A stretch of DNA of 64,000 bases, taken from assembly GCA_016713235.1 (NCBI GenBank), contig JADJPN010000003.1, forward strand, positions 62,001 through 126,000. The letters are read 5' to 3'. A model generated the notes under the pieces. The model saw nothing but the letters and a program-made list of their open reading frames with translations. It was not told the origin of the DNA and did not search any database. The stretch's first letter is position 1; every line of letters starts with the position of its first letter. The position numbers and the translations under genes are program-made. Shown in pieces: positions 29,647 through 38,915 of the stretch. This stretch comes from Hyphomicrobiales bacterium. GTDB lineage: Bacteria > Pseudomonadota > Alphaproteobacteria > Rhizobiales > Xanthobacteraceae.

Positions 29647-31476
29647 CTAAAGTGCTGTGTGCGCTTCTTTAAGTGCCGCAATCACATCGCAACCGGCATA
29701 AACGAAGCCGCCAATGCCTGCGGTTTTGTATGCCGCTTCTTTGTCCCCACCGCGGCCAGCAAGCCAGACTAATGCGCCTGCGGTTTTGAGTGCCTTTGCG
29801 GTCGCTTCGGCCTGCTCGGTATAAACTTCATCCGACGAGCAGATACAGGCGAGCTTGGCGCCTGAAGCTTTGAACGCTTTCACTGCGTCCTCGGGCGAGG
29901 CGAGGCCGTCGCTGGAAACAGATGCAATCCCACCCGCTTCGAAGAAGTTGCGTGCAAACGTCGTGCGCGCGGTGAAGTCCGCCGGCTTGCCGAGATTGGC
30001 GAGAAAAATCTTCGGCCGCTCCTTCATCGCGTCCGCGGCGTCACGCAACGCTTCGAAGGGCTCCGACATCCGCGTGCGTGGCAACGACAAGCTGCTGTCC
30101 GAGGGCTGTAACTGATCGAAATCCGGTTTGTCGTCGAGTACTTGTTCTCTCGGCTCGCCGATGTTCGGAAATTCGCTTACTCCCGTAACGGGATCCTTGC
30201 GGATCGCGATATTGCGCATGCGCATGGCGCGCGTTTCCGCGACCCGTTTCTGCAGGAGGCCGGACGAGAGCGCGTCGGCAATGCCGCCCGCGGCTTCGAT
30301 TTCCTGAAACAGCTTCCATGCGCTCTCGCAAAGCGCCGAGGTCAGCGCCTCTATGCCGCCGGAGCCCGCCGCCGGGTCTCCGACCCGAAACAGGTTGGAC
30401 TCTTCGAGCAGCACGGTTTGCGTATTGCGCGCGACACGCCGCGCGAAGCCGTCGGGCAATCCGAGCGCCGCAGTGTGAGGAATTACCGAGATTGCATTCG
30501 CCCCGCCGAACCCCGCCGCTGCGACCGCCATGGTCATGCGCAGCATGTTCACGTTCGGGTCGCGCCTGGCCATCATCCGCCACGCCGTCTCGGCGGAAAT
30601 GAAGATCGGCTTCGGCTTCAACGATGAAGCCTCTTCGACACGCGCCCAGAGGTTGCGCAGCGCACGGAATTTCGCAATCGTCAGAAATTGATCCGCGTCG
30701 GCTGCCAACCTGAAGAACAGAGCCTCACGCGCCTGATCCAGCGAAAACCCGCCCGCTTCGAGCGCGCGCATATACGAGACGCCGCAGGCAAGCACGAAGG
30801 CAAGCTCCTGCGCTTCCGAGCCGCCGCTCGCATGCACGACACGGCCGTCGGCAGCGGCTAGATGCTTCCTGAAGCCTCGCTTCGAGAGTTCGATGATCCG
30901 TGACGCAAAGGCGGGCGCGGTTTCTCTCCATGCTGCGGCGCTCTTGCCATGCAAGGCGATTGCGCCGAGCGGATCGAAGCCGAAACGGAAATTGGTTTTC
31001 GTGAGATCGGCGCCACGCTCTTTCGCAATTTCCGCAAGCCAGGTGGGCGCATCGTTCGAGGCAGGCCCGATGTCGAGTTCGATCTCGGCGGCATCGAGCC
31101 ACACTTGGTCGAGCGCCTGCGCGAGCGCTTCCCTGCTTGCGGGCAAAGCAAAGCCGTAACTGCCGATCGCGCCTGGAAATACGAGCGTCAGTCCGGTTGC
31201 GCCGTTCTCGAGATCGCGCAGGGCTTGTTTGTTGGCTTCCTTCGGATCGCGCAGGTCGATCCGCTGCAATACTGCCCACGGCTCGCCATCGGGACGGCCC
31301 ACAACGCGCTTCGCGTCTTTCGCGCGTTCGTAAAGCGGCTGGATCGAAATCCCGTCATAGGTTTTCGAGACGAGCCTCTTCTCGAACGGCGCACCTTTGA
31401 GCACGCTTTCGACGAGCTTCCGCCACTCGTCGCGCGTGGCGGCCGGAAATTCTGAAGCGAGAGGAAGGTCTGACAT
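29647..31476 (-). CDS. mcmB: methylmalonyl-CoA mutase small subunit
   Basis: A 609-residue non-catalytic beta chain of methylmalonyl-CoA mutase. It shares the barrel domain of the large chain (SIQPLYERAKD, FFRLAADADQFLTIAKFRALRNLW, GLPDGFARRVARNTQ). The C-terminal cobalamin-like domain lacks the DxHxxG motif (KIFLANLGKPADFTARTTFARNF), the expected degenerate state. It lies 235 bases upstream of mcmA on the same strand and 58 bases after folK. A heterodimeric mutase is thus encoded, with meaB further down. Confidence 0.92.
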   Translation of the reverse strand: MSDLPLASEFPAATRDEWRKLVESVLKGAPFEKRLVSKTYDGISIQPLYERAKDAKRVVGRPDGEPWAVLQRIDLRDPKEANKQALRDLENGATGLTLVFPGAIGSYGFALPASREALAQALDQVWLDAAEIELDIGPASNDAPTWLAEIAKERGADLTKTNFRFGFDPLGAIALHGKSAAAWRETAPAFASRIIELSKRGFRKHLAAADGRVVHASGGSEAQELAFVLACGVSYMRALEAGGFSLDQAREALFFRLAADADQFLTIAKFRALRNLWARVEEASSLKPKPIFISAETAWRMMARRDPNVNMLRMTMAVAAAGFGGANAISVIPHTAALGLPDGFARRVARNTQTVLLEESNLFRVGDPAAGSGGIEALTSALCESAWKLFQEIEAAGGIADALSSGLLQKRVAETRAMRMRNIAIRKDPVTGVSEFPNIGEPREQVLDDKPDFDQLQPSDSSLSLPRTRMSEPFEALRDAADAMKERPKIFLANLGKPADFTARTTFARNFFEAGGIASVSSDGLASPEDAVKAFKASGAKLACICSSDEVYTEQAEATAKALKTAGALVWLAGRGGDKEAAYKTAGIGGFVYAGCDVIAALKEAHTAL

Positions 31477-31534
31477 AGGAAACTCTTACCAGCCGACCAT
31501 GCCATGTCCGGCCGGGTCGCGCCAAGCTTGGCTT

Positions 31535-32020
31535 TTAAAGCGGGTCGTAGCGGCGGACGCCCGCGGTGTCGATGCGGCCGAGCAACTCGCGCACAGCCGT
31601 CCCGCCGATTACAAGCTCCGGCGCGATCTCCGCAAGCGGCACCAGCACGAAGGCCCGCTCGGCGATCCGCGGGTGAGGGATCGCAAGCCCGTCCTCATCC
31701 ACCGCGCGGTCTCCATATAGAAGTATGTCGAGATCGAGCGGGCGCGGCCCGTAGCGGACCTCGTTCTCGCGGTCCCGCCCGGCGGCCCGTTCGATCCCAT
31801 GCAGGAGCACGAGCAGGCCGCGCGGCGATAACGCCGTCGAGATTGCGATGACCTGATTCAGATAATTATCCTGCGGCACGGGTCCCCAGGGTGCGGTGTC
31901 GTAAATCGACGATGCCGCGAGGAGCGCTCCGGCTTTGTCCGCGATTGCGCCGCGCGCATTCGCAAGATGCTCGATGCGATTGCCGAGATTGGAGCCGAGC
32001 CCGAGATAGACGTCAGCCAT
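31535..32020 (-). CDS. folK: 2-amino-4-hydroxy-6-hydroxymethyldihydropteridine pyrophosphokinase
   Basis: A 161-residue HPPK that transfers pyrophosphate from ATP to hydroxymethyldihydropterin in folate synthesis. YLGLGSNLGNR at the N-terminus, the signature RYGPRPLDLDILLYG near 95 with its two Mg-binding Asp, and IPHPR after it are all present. It overlaps folB by eight bases, so folP-folB-folK are translated as a unit. Confidence 0.95.
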   Translation of the reverse strand: MADVYLGLGSNLGNRIEHLANARGAIADKAGALLAASSIYDTAPWGPVPQDNYLNQVIAISTALSPRGLLVLLHGIERAAGRDRENEVRYGPRPLDLDILLYGDRAVDEDGLAIPHPRIAERAFVLVPLAEIAPELVIGGTAVRELLGRIDTAGVRRYDPL

Positions 32021-32381
32021 CGCGTCTGCGTTCGACGGTCGTCGCCACGTAATCGAACACGGCCGAGATCGGCGCCGACGGCTTCTTCACGGTCACGCGT
32101 ACGTTCGTCACCGCCGGAAAATGCGCGAGGATCCCCGAAGCCACATGCGCTGCCGCCGCTTCGATCAGATAGAAGCGCTTTCCCCTGAAGATCGACTCTG
32201 TCACCGCGACCACTTCGCCGTAATCAACCGTATCGGCGAGCCGGTCATGCTTCACGGCTTCCGTGACATCGGCTTCCAGCTTGATATCGAGAATAAAGCG
32301 CTGGCCGATCCGCGCTTCCTCATCGAGCACGCCGTGCTTGGCGAATAGCACAAGGCCGACAATGTCGATCACGCCCTTCAA
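32013..32381 (-). CDS. folB: dihydroneopterin aldolase
   Basis: A 122-residue T-fold aldolase that cleaves dihydroneopterin to hydroxymethyldihydropterin and glycolaldehyde. The pterin-anchoring Glu (LIEAAAAHVA) and the catalytic Lys (RVTVKKPSAPI) are in place, and KHGVLDEEARIGQRF matches the family start. It overlaps folP by four bases and folK by eight. Confidence 0.93.
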   Translation of the reverse strand: MKGVIDIVGLVLFAKHGVLDEEARIGQRFILDIKLEADVTEAVKHDRLADTVDYGEVVAVTESIFRGKRFYLIEAAAAHVASGILAHFPAVTNVRVTVKKPSAPISAVFDYVATTVERRRDG

Positions 32382-33217
32382 CTTGCGGCTCCCGTCGCTT
32401 CGACAATCCTGAGCGCCTGCATATGGGTCGCAACATCGTGCACCCGGATGATGGAAATTCCGGCGAGCGCCGCGAACACGGTCGTCACCACGCTGCCACC
32501 GATCCGGTCGCCGGGATCGCTCGGCGAAACCTTATTGATGAAGGATTTACGCGAAGCGCCGAGCAGGACAGGAAAACCGTAGTCGTTCAGCTTCGCAAGA
32601 TTACCGAGAATTTGCAGGTTCTGTTCGAGCGTCTTGCCAAAACCGATGCCGGGATCGAGCACAATCTGGTCTTCGCCGACTCCGGCACGGAGCGCCTTCT
32701 CCGTCGCCTTCGCAAAAAACGCTTTCATGTCCTCGAAAATATCAAGCGAGCCGTCAATCTGTTCGCGATTGTGCATGATGATCGCGGCTGCCCCGCCGCC
32801 CGCGATGGCTTTCGCCATGCCGGGGTCCCGCGAAAGACCCCAGACATCGTTTACGATATGCGCGCCGGCCTTCAGCGCGGCGATCGCGACCTCGGCTTTA
32901 TACGTGTCGATGGAAATCGCCGCGTCTGCGATCGATGCAAGGCTTTCGATAACCGGGATCGCACGCGCGAGCTCGGCCGCGGCGTCGAGCGGAACATGAC
33001 CGGGTCGGGTCGATTCTCCGCCGATATCGATGATCGCGGCCCCTTCGGTCACCATGCGCTGCCCGGCAGCCACCGCTTCGTCCACCGACGCATAAGCGCC
33101 GCCGTCCGAGAACGAGTCCGGCGTGACATTGAGGATGCCCATGACGATCGGGCTGGGCCCGAGCGCAAGGGTGCGGCCTCGCACGCGAAGCGTTCGTACT
33201 GGAGCCTTTGCAAGCAT
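32378..33217 (-). CDS. folP: dihydropteroate synthase
   Basis: About 279 residues; joins p-aminobenzoate to hydroxymethyldihydropterin pyrophosphate. Both DHPS signatures are present: GILNVTPDSFSDGG near 27 and DIGGESTRPG near 65. LDPGIGFGKTLEQN near 195 and LLGASRKSFI follow. ATG 33217 (MLAKAPVRTL) is chosen over an in-frame start at 33244 on family length. It is the first fol gene of the block; the DUF4332 gene lies 51 bases upstream on the same strand. Confidence 0.95.
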   Translation of the reverse strand: MLAKAPVRTLRVRGRTLALGPSPIVMGILNVTPDSFSDGGAYASVDEAVAAGQRMVTEGAAIIDIGGESTRPGHVPLDAAAELARAIPVIESLASIADAAISIDTYKAEVAIAALKAGAHIVNDVWGLSRDPGMAKAIAGGGAAAIIMHNREQIDGSLDIFEDMKAFFAKATEKALRAGVGEDQIVLDPGIGFGKTLEQNLQILGNLAKLNDYGFPVLLGASRKSFINKVSPSDPGDRIGGSVVTTVFAALAGISIIRVHDVATHMQALRIVEATGAAS

Positions 33218-33268
33218 GGATTGACTAGAACGCCCGCCCGCCAAAAACGCAAGCGGGAGGTCCGTGGC

Positions 33269-33724
33269 CTAGTAGGTGATCTCGAGCGGCAATGCGCGGG
33301 CACGCTCGATCCATTTCTGGATCGCTTTTTCGCTGGGCAGGAGTTGCACTGGCTTCTCGTTTTTACTCTTGGCGGGCCGCTTCGCCCGTTCCGCGTTCTC
33401 CGCTGCCATTTTTTTCGCGAGAAGCTGCGGGTTGCGGTGCCGGAGTGACCGCACGGTATCGACGCCGACACCGCGCAAGAGGCAGGTGTAGTCGCCACCG
33501 AGCCCTTTGATCCGCATGAGATCGGCCCGGTTCACCAGATTGAGGATTTCGGAAACTGGAATGCCGGCTTTCGCGGAGAGCGCCTTGCGCCCTTTGGCAT
33601 CTTTCGCCGCCTTCAGGAGCCCGGCAGTCGTGCGGATGCGCACGGCTTTGAGCTTCTCGAGCGACAAAGTGTCGATCCCGCCGATCTCCCTGATCGGATA
33701 AGATGGATTTCCCTTCTTCGGCAC
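33269..33724 (-). CDS. DUF4332 domain protein
   Basis: A 151-residue soluble protein of the DUF4332 family. It has helix-hairpin-helix-like segments, ADLMRIKGLGGDYTCLLRGVGVDTVRSLRHRNPQ near 68-100 being the most typical, and a basic Lys/Arg-rich C-terminal tail. HhH repeats usually contact DNA, but the family has no assigned function. It is the first gene of the block that continues into folP. The start at ATG 33724 faces the 330-base divergent promoter region. Confidence 0.75.
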   Translation of the reverse strand: MPKKGNPSYPIREIGGIDTLSLEKLKAVRIRTTAGLLKAAKDAKGRKALSAKAGIPVSEILNLVNRADLMRIKGLGGDYTCLLRGVGVDTVRSLRHRNPQLLAKKMAAENAERAKRPAKSKNEKPVQLLPSEKAIQKWIERARALPLEITY

Positions 33725-34052
33725 GCAGAATTCCTTCGCGAGGCGCGGCGGCGACGCCGCGGCCTTGGTTATTGTGTATCGGTGAGAACGATTTTGCAGT
33801 GCAGAGAAGAAAGCGTGAGCCGGGTTACGATTACGTTACTTCGGTCCGTAACCGCGAGCATCTTCCACTCCCTTTATCCGCACAGGCAGCCAGTGTGTCT
33901 TTCTGTCGTCAGCCAAAAGCGACGTACTGTCAAAATCTTTTTTTCCAAGTTTCTTGTTGACTGCGACGCTGACTTCGGAATCTACCGCTGTTGGAAACTT
34001 GACCGAAGCCGGACTATAACTTTTCGAAACGCCCGGAAGCAGGAGCGCAGTG
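33725..34052. other. divergent intergenic region
   Basis: About 330 bases between divergent DUF4332 and HerA-like genes, with an A/T-rich core around 33925-33965. Both promoters must be here. No coding frame or conserved RNA is convincing. A weak Shine-Dalgarno (GGAG, 34041-34044) precedes the ATG at 34053. Confidence 0.45.
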
Positions 34053-35624
34053 ATGGCGAACGCAGATACCGACGACAAGCTCTTCGTAGGCATGGCGACG
34101 AAGCCGCAGTACCTCACTCTCAATCTGGCGAACCGTCACGGCCTGGTGACTGGCGCCACCGGTACCGGCAAGACGGTCACGTTGCAGACGATCGCTGAAG
34201 GATTCTCACGCGCGGGCGTGCCGGTATTTGCTGCCGACATCAAAGGCGACCTTTCTGGCATCTCGCAGGAAGGCGAGGGCAAGGATTGGATCGTCAAGCG
34301 CTGTAAAGAGATCGACATGAAGTACGAAGCTGACCAGTTTCCGGTCATCTTCTGGGATCTTTTCGGCGAGCAGGGTCATCCGATCCGCGCGACCGTCTCC
34401 GAAATGGGCCCGCTGTTGCTCTCGCGCATGATGAATTTGAACGATACGCAGGAAGGCGTGCTCAATATCGCCTTCCGGGTGGCTGACGAGAACGGCATGC
34501 CGATCCTGGATCTGAAAGATCTTCGCGCAATGCTGACTTTCATCGCGGAAAATTCGAAAGATCTCACCAAAACCTACGGCAACGTTTCTTCGGCATCGGT
34601 CGGTACGATCCAGCGCCAGCTTCTCGTGCTCGAGAACCAGAAAGGCGAGAAGTTTTTCGGCGAACCGGCGCTCGACATCAACGACCTGATGCAGAAAAAG
34701 GGCGGCAAGGGGGTCATCAATCTGCTTGCAGCCGACAAGTTGATGGAGAACCCGCGTCTATATGCGACGTTTCTTCTGTTCCTGCTGTCCGAACTGTTCG
34801 AGGAACTGCCCGAAGTCGGTGATGTGGACAAGCCGAAGCTCGTCTTCTTCTTCGACGAGGCACATCTTCTGTTCGACGAAGCGCCGAAAGCGCTGCTGGA
34901 CAAGATTGAGCAGGTTGTTCGCCTGATCCGCTCGAAAGGCGTCGGCGTCTATTTCGTAACCCAGAACCCCGCGGACATTCCGGAGACGGTGCTGGCGCAG
35001 CTCGGCAACCGCGTGCAGCACGCACTTCGCGCTTACACACCGAAAGAGCAGAAGGCGGTAAAGGTTGCGGCGCAAAGCTTCCGGCCCAACCCCAAGCTGA
35101 ACACGGAACGCGTGATCACGGAGATGGGTAAAGGTGAGGCGCTGACCTCGTTCCTTGAAGGCAATGGTGTGCCGGCGATGGTCGACCGCACGCTGATCCG
35201 CCCGCCGGCAGGTAATGTCGGCCCGGTGACGGATGCGCAGCGCAAGGCGATTATTAGCAAGAGCCCGGTTCTGGGCACCTACGACAAGGCGGTCGATCGC
35301 GATTCCGCTTTTGAAATGCTGCAAAAGAGAACCGACATCAAAACAAGTAACGCCGGCCAGCAGGGTGATGCGGACCAGCCTTCCAGCGGCGGCATCCTCG
35401 GCGGCGTTGGCGATCTGATCGGCGGAATTTTCGGTACCGCGCGCAAGCGCGGAGAAAGACTAAGCACCGGCCAAAAGGTCGCCCGCGAAGTGACGCGCTC
35501 GACCGTGAACCGCATCGGCGGCGCCGTCGCTGGTGAACTGGGCAAGAAAATCGGCGGCTCGATGGGCAGCACAATTGGGCGGGCAATTCTGCGCGGCGCG
35601 CTAGGCGGAATACTGCGCCGTTAA
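34053..35624 (+). CDS. HerA-like ATPase/helicase (DUF853)
   Basis: A 523-residue P-loop ATPase of the DUF853/HerA-FtsK superfamily. Walker A GATGTGKT is near residue 34, Walker B KLVFFFDEAHLLFDEAP near 265, and a motor-type Gln sensor in GVYFVTQNPADIPETV near 300. The last 80 residues are Gly-rich (GGILGGVGDLIGGIFG), a feature of this family. It may act in DNA or RNP processing; the exact role is unknown. ATG 34053 is chosen over the overlapping GTG 34050. It stands alone, with no nuclease (NurA) partner nearby. Confidence 0.85.
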   Translation: MANADTDDKLFVGMATKPQYLTLNLANRHGLVTGATGTGKTVTLQTIAEGFSRAGVPVFAADIKGDLSGISQEGEGKDWIVKRCKEIDMKYEADQFPVIFWDLFGEQGHPIRATVSEMGPLLLSRMMNLNDTQEGVLNIAFRVADENGMPILDLKDLRAMLTFIAENSKDLTKTYGNVSSASVGTIQRQLLVLENQKGEKFFGEPALDINDLMQKKGGKGVINLLAADKLMENPRLYATFLLFLLSELFEELPEVGDVDKPKLVFFFDEAHLLFDEAPKALLDKIEQVVRLIRSKGVGVYFVTQNPADIPETVLAQLGNRVQHALRAYTPKEQKAVKVAAQSFRPNPKLNTERVITEMGKGEALTSFLEGNGVPAMVDRTLIRPPAGNVGPVTDAQRKAIISKSPVLGTYDKAVDRDSAFEMLQKRTDIKTSNAGQQGDADQPSSGGILGGVGDLIGGIFGTARKRGERLSTGQKVAREVTRSTVNRIGGAVAGELGKKIGGSMGSTIGRAILRGALGGILRR

Positions 35625-35736
35625 GGGGACCGTTACGCCCCTAGGTTGCAAATTTACGCAAAATTGATACCATCGGCCTTGGAAAACCGAGCGGCTTCTT
35701 CGCGCTTTGCTTTGCCGTTCCGGTCGTTGGTGGGAT

Positions 35737-36219
35737 ATGCGTTCGTTGATGGCGGCGCGGCTTGTGCTGCTCGATTCCGATCCGATGCGGCGTGAAGCGC
35801 TTATACAAGCGCTGTCCGAAGTTGGCGCTTTTGAGATCGCGGGTATCGCTACCGTCGCCGAAACCTCCAGCGCATCACCCCCCGACCTTTATATTGTCGA
35901 AGGTCCGAGCCTTTCAGCGAACGATGCCGGTGGCTCAATTACACCAAATCCTTTCGCGGCCAGTGCAATTCCAACCGTCCTGATCCTTCCAGAGCCGACG
36001 AGCGAACAGCGCCGTGCAGCGCTGCTCGCCGGATACGCCGTCGTGCTCGCGGCGCCGGTATCGGTGCGGTTGCTTTATCGCCGTATCGCGCAACTATTGC
36101 AGAACGCTCGGCGTGCAAAGCGCCGGGCTGAATTCGCGGCGACAAGAGACAAGAATAAGCGGCTTGAAGAAGTCTCACCCGCGCAAGTCGCGCTGCTTGC
36201 CGAAGCCACGGCGAACTAA
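35737..36219 (+). CDS. degenerate response-regulator receiver protein (pseudo-receiver)
   Basis: About 160 residues with a CheY-like pattern: acidic pocket LVLLDSDPMRREALIQALSE, strand PDLYIVEGPS, then PTVLILPEPTSEQRRAALLAGYAVVLAAPV, and a basic C-terminal helix. At the usual phospho-Asp (PDLxxxD) the residue is Glu, and the conserved Lys of KP is replaced (AAPV). It thus looks locked in a non-phosphorylated or phospho-mimic state. No kinase is adjacent. ATG 35737 is used; ATG 35749 is an alternative. The C-terminal ANTAR-like helices are possible but I cannot confirm them. Confidence 0.6.
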   Translation: MRSLMAARLVLLDSDPMRREALIQALSEVGAFEIAGIATVAETSSASPPDLYIVEGPSLSANDAGGSITPNPFAASAIPTVLILPEPTSEQRRAALLAGYAVVLAAPVSVRLLYRRIAQLLQNARRAKRRAEFAATRDKNKRLEEVSPAQVALLAEATAN

Positions 36220-36273
36220 AACCGTTTCCGTTCCAGCGCAGGGTTGCTAGCGTCTTCCGAAAAGGAGACGGCA

Positions 36274-37653
36274 ATGGCGCTCGACAAGGTACTCGCTGCA
36301 ATCGACGGCAATCTCGACAAGAGTATCGAGCGGCTTTTTTCCCTGTTGCGGATCGAGAGCGTTTCCACCGACCCTGCTTTTGCGAAGAATTGCCGCGCGG
36401 CGGCCGAATGGCTGGCCAAAGAACTTGCAAGCCTTGGCTTCTATGCCGGTGTGCGCGACACCAAGGGCCATCCGATGGTCAGCGCGCATTCGAAGACGCA
36501 AGGCGCCGGGCCGCATGTGCTTTTCTACGGCCACTACGACGTGCAGCCGGCGGATCCCGTTGCGCTCTGGGAGACGCCGGCGTTCGAGCCGCAGGTGAAG
36601 TCGGTTGCGGGCCGCAAGGTTATCGTCGGGCGCGGCTCCGCCGACGATAAGGGCCAGTTGATGACCTTCGTCGAAGCCGTCCGTGCTTTCGTCGAAACAG
36701 AGGGCAAACCGCCGCTGCGGGTCACAATCATGCTCGAAGGCGAGGAAGAAACCGGAAGTCCTTCGCTCGCGCCTTTTCTTGAAGCGAATAGGAACGAATT
36801 GAAGGCCGATGTCGCGCTCGTCTGCGATACTGATATGTGGAACGACACGACCCCTGCGATCACCACCATGTTGCGCGGGTTGATGCTGGAGGAGGTGATC
36901 GTCAAAGCCGCCGATCGCGATCTTCATTCGGGGCTCTTTGGCGGCGCTGCGATCAACCCGATCCGCGTGCTTGGCCGCATTATATCGTCCGTTCATGACG
37001 GCGAAGGCAGGATTACAATCCCCGGGTTTTATGACGGCGCGGGCGAACTCGATCCCGAGATCAAGGGGCAGTGGCAGTCGCTCGATTTCAGCGAAAGCAA
37101 GTTTCTCGGCGCGATCGGGCTGAGCAAGCCGGCGGGGGAAAAGGGCCGTCACGTCCTTGAGCAGCTCTGGTCGCGCCCAACCTGCGACGTGAACGGCATC
37201 ATCGGCGGTTACACCGGCACCGGATCGAAGACGGTCATTCCCGCGCAGGCTTCGGCGAAGTTCTCGTTCCGCCTCGTCGGCCAGCAGAACCCGGAAGCAA
37301 TCCGCGACGCGTTTCGCGAATTCGTTCGGAAGCAATTACCGGCCGATTGCAAGGCGGAGTTTCTCTCCCACGGCGCGAGCCCGGCGCTGCAATTGCCGCT
37401 CGATTCTCCCTATCTGAAGAAGGCGAGGGAAGCGCTGGCCGCGGAGTGGGGCGTGCCTGCGGTGCTCAAGGGTTCGGGGGGCTCGATCCCGATCGTCGGC
37501 AACTTCAAGCGCGACCTCGGGATGGATTCGCTTCTGATCGGCTTTGGTGTCGACGACGACCGCATTCATTCGCCGAACGAGAAGTACAATCTGTCTTCGT
37601 TTCACAAAGGCGCGCGAAGCTGGGCCCGGCTGCTGGACGCGCTGCGAAACTAG
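36274..37653 (+). CDS. M20 family metallo-dipeptidase
   Basis: A 459-residue zinc peptidase of the M20 (ArgE/DapE/CPG2) family, probably a cytoplasmic dipeptidase. Zinc ligands sit in FYGHYDVQPAD (His, Asp), GRGSADDKG (bridging Asp), MLEGEEETGSPS (catalytic Glu and ligand Glu), CDTD (Asp) and DRIHSPNEKY (His). The dimerisation domain occupies roughly 190-330. ATG 36274 has AAAGGAG upstream, better than 36244. Its stop overlaps the convergent coq7 stop. Confidence 0.9.
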   Translation: MALDKVLAAIDGNLDKSIERLFSLLRIESVSTDPAFAKNCRAAAEWLAKELASLGFYAGVRDTKGHPMVSAHSKTQGAGPHVLFYGHYDVQPADPVALWETPAFEPQVKSVAGRKVIVGRGSADDKGQLMTFVEAVRAFVETEGKPPLRVTIMLEGEEETGSPSLAPFLEANRNELKADVALVCDTDMWNDTTPAITTMLRGLMLEEVIVKAADRDLHSGLFGGAAINPIRVLGRIISSVHDGEGRITIPGFYDGAGELDPEIKGQWQSLDFSESKFLGAIGLSKPAGEKGRHVLEQLWSRPTCDVNGIIGGYTGTGSKTVIPAQASAKFSFRLVGQQNPEAIRDAFREFVRKQLPADCKAEFLSHGASPALQLPLDSPYLKKAREALAAEWGVPAVLKGSGGSIPIVGNFKRDLGMDSLLIGFGVDDDRIHSPNEKYNLSSFHKGARSWARLLDALRN

Positions 37654-38225
37654 CTTTTCGCCGCTAGCGCCCGCGACATCCGGGTAGAGTCACCCCAAGT
37701 CGAAAGCCAGATCAGAATTTCGGTGACAACTGATATCGCTCGACGCAGGTGCGGCTTGATTGATTGCGCGCTCTCTAGCTGGGCTTCAGCATGATTGAGA
37801 TGCGCCAATTCCTCGTCCCGGATCGAAGCAATGATCTCATGCAGTTCCATATCCCTGTTGACGAGGAACGCCATTTGCTCATCCAGATGCCGATGAACCG
37901 CCTCTTCCACTGCCGCAGTGCAGACCCAGATCGAATTTCTTCCCATTAGCGCTGTTGCGGCGCCCAACAGGGATCCTCCCAGACTCCAGAACTGCATCAC
38001 GCGGCAAGGACGCGAGCCCCGGCTCGGCATGGCCGCGCGGAATTTGTCGCAATGACGCACTTCATCGTCCAGCATTTGCTGAAGTGCCGGAACCGCGTCA
38101 GGAAAAAGCCGGCGCGCGATAGCGATCTGAGCGGAATAAATTCTGATCGCGCCATACTCGCCCGCATGATTTACGCGAACGATGCGCTTGATTGTCAGGG
38201 CGTCACGTGCGTGCAACCTGTTCAT
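37650..38225 (-). CDS. coq7: 3-demethoxyubiquinol hydroxylase, COQ7 family
   Basis: A 191-residue di-iron carboxylate hydroxylase of the COQ7 family, acting late in ubiquinone synthesis at the membrane surface. Iron ligands follow the two-EXXH plan: HAGEYGA, DDEVRH, AVEEAVHRH, MELHEI and RDEELAH. The internal repeat and length are normal for COQ7. It is convergent with the peptidase gene and follows the haloacid dehalogenase gene by 16 bases on the same strand. Confidence 0.92.
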   Translation of the reverse strand: MNRLHARDALTIKRIVRVNHAGEYGAIRIYSAQIAIARRLFPDAVPALQQMLDDEVRHCDKFRAAMPSRGSRPCRVMQFWSLGGSLLGAATALMGRNSIWVCTAAVEEAVHRHLDEQMAFLVNRDMELHEIIASIRDEELAHLNHAEAQLESAQSIKPHLRRAISVVTEILIWLSTWGDSTRMSRALAAKS

Positions 38226-38241
38226 GGCTCGCGCAGCGCAT

Positions 38242-38907
38242 TCAAATCTTAAGACTGGATAATGCGGAGAGGCTCTCGATCACAGCCACCGGCTTCATGT
38301 CCGGATATTCGTCCGGCAGCTTCGCGCGGTTCACCCAGACCGGCTTGAAGCCGAAATTCGCGGCGCCTGCGATGTCCCAACGGTTCGAGGAGACGAAGAC
38401 GGTTTCGCTCGGCTGCGCTGCGAGCGCCTTTGTCACCAGCGCATAGACTTCGTTGCGGGGCTTGTAGAAGCCGAGCGCATCGACCGAAAGCACGTGATCG
38501 AGCACGCCACCGATTGCGGAAGCATCGATCGCTGCCTGCAACATGCCCGGCGAGCCGTTGGAGAGAATCCCGGTGGCGAAACCCGCCTGTTTCAAGGCGC
38601 GCAGCGTATCCTTGGCATCGGCAAAAGCATCGAGCTTCCGGTAGGAGGCCAGCAGATCCGCGCGCAGGGCGGAGTCGTTCTTGCCAAATCGCGCCAGTGC
38701 GAAATCGAGCGCGCGTTCCGTAAGCCGCTCGAAGTTCTCGTAGCGGCCCATGGCGGTGAGCGTCCATGTGTATTCAAGCTGCTTGGTTCGCCATAAATCC
38801 GAGATGCGATCCGCGTCCGGGCCCGCGCGATCGCGATGCCGGGCAATCGCAGCATGCACATCAAATAGCGTTCCATAGGCGTCGAAAATGTATGCGCGAA
38901 CCGCCAT
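38242..38907 (-). CDS. (S)-2-haloacid dehalogenase type II (HAD family)
   Basis: A 221-residue haloacid dehalogenase. The nucleophile Asp is in IFDAYGTLFDV, the Arg/Leu lid in LWRTKQLEYTW, SNG near 117, the Lys in GFYKPRNEVY, and VSSNRWDIAGA near 174, the full L-2-haloacid dehalogenase set. It would hydrolyse short 2-halo acids; a promiscuous phosphatase-like role is possible. It starts nine bases after the GT39-type gene ends. Confidence 0.85.
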   Translation of the reverse strand: MAVRAYIFDAYGTLFDVHAAIARHRDRAGPDADRISDLWRTKQLEYTWTLTAMGRYENFERLTERALDFALARFGKNDSALRADLLASYRKLDAFADAKDTLRALKQAGFATGILSNGSPGMLQAAIDASAIGGVLDHVLSVDALGFYKPRNEVYALVTKALAAQPSETVFVSSNRWDIAGAANFGFKPVWVNRAKLPDEYPDMKPVAVIESLSALSSLKI

Positions 38908-38915
38908 GTCCGCCG

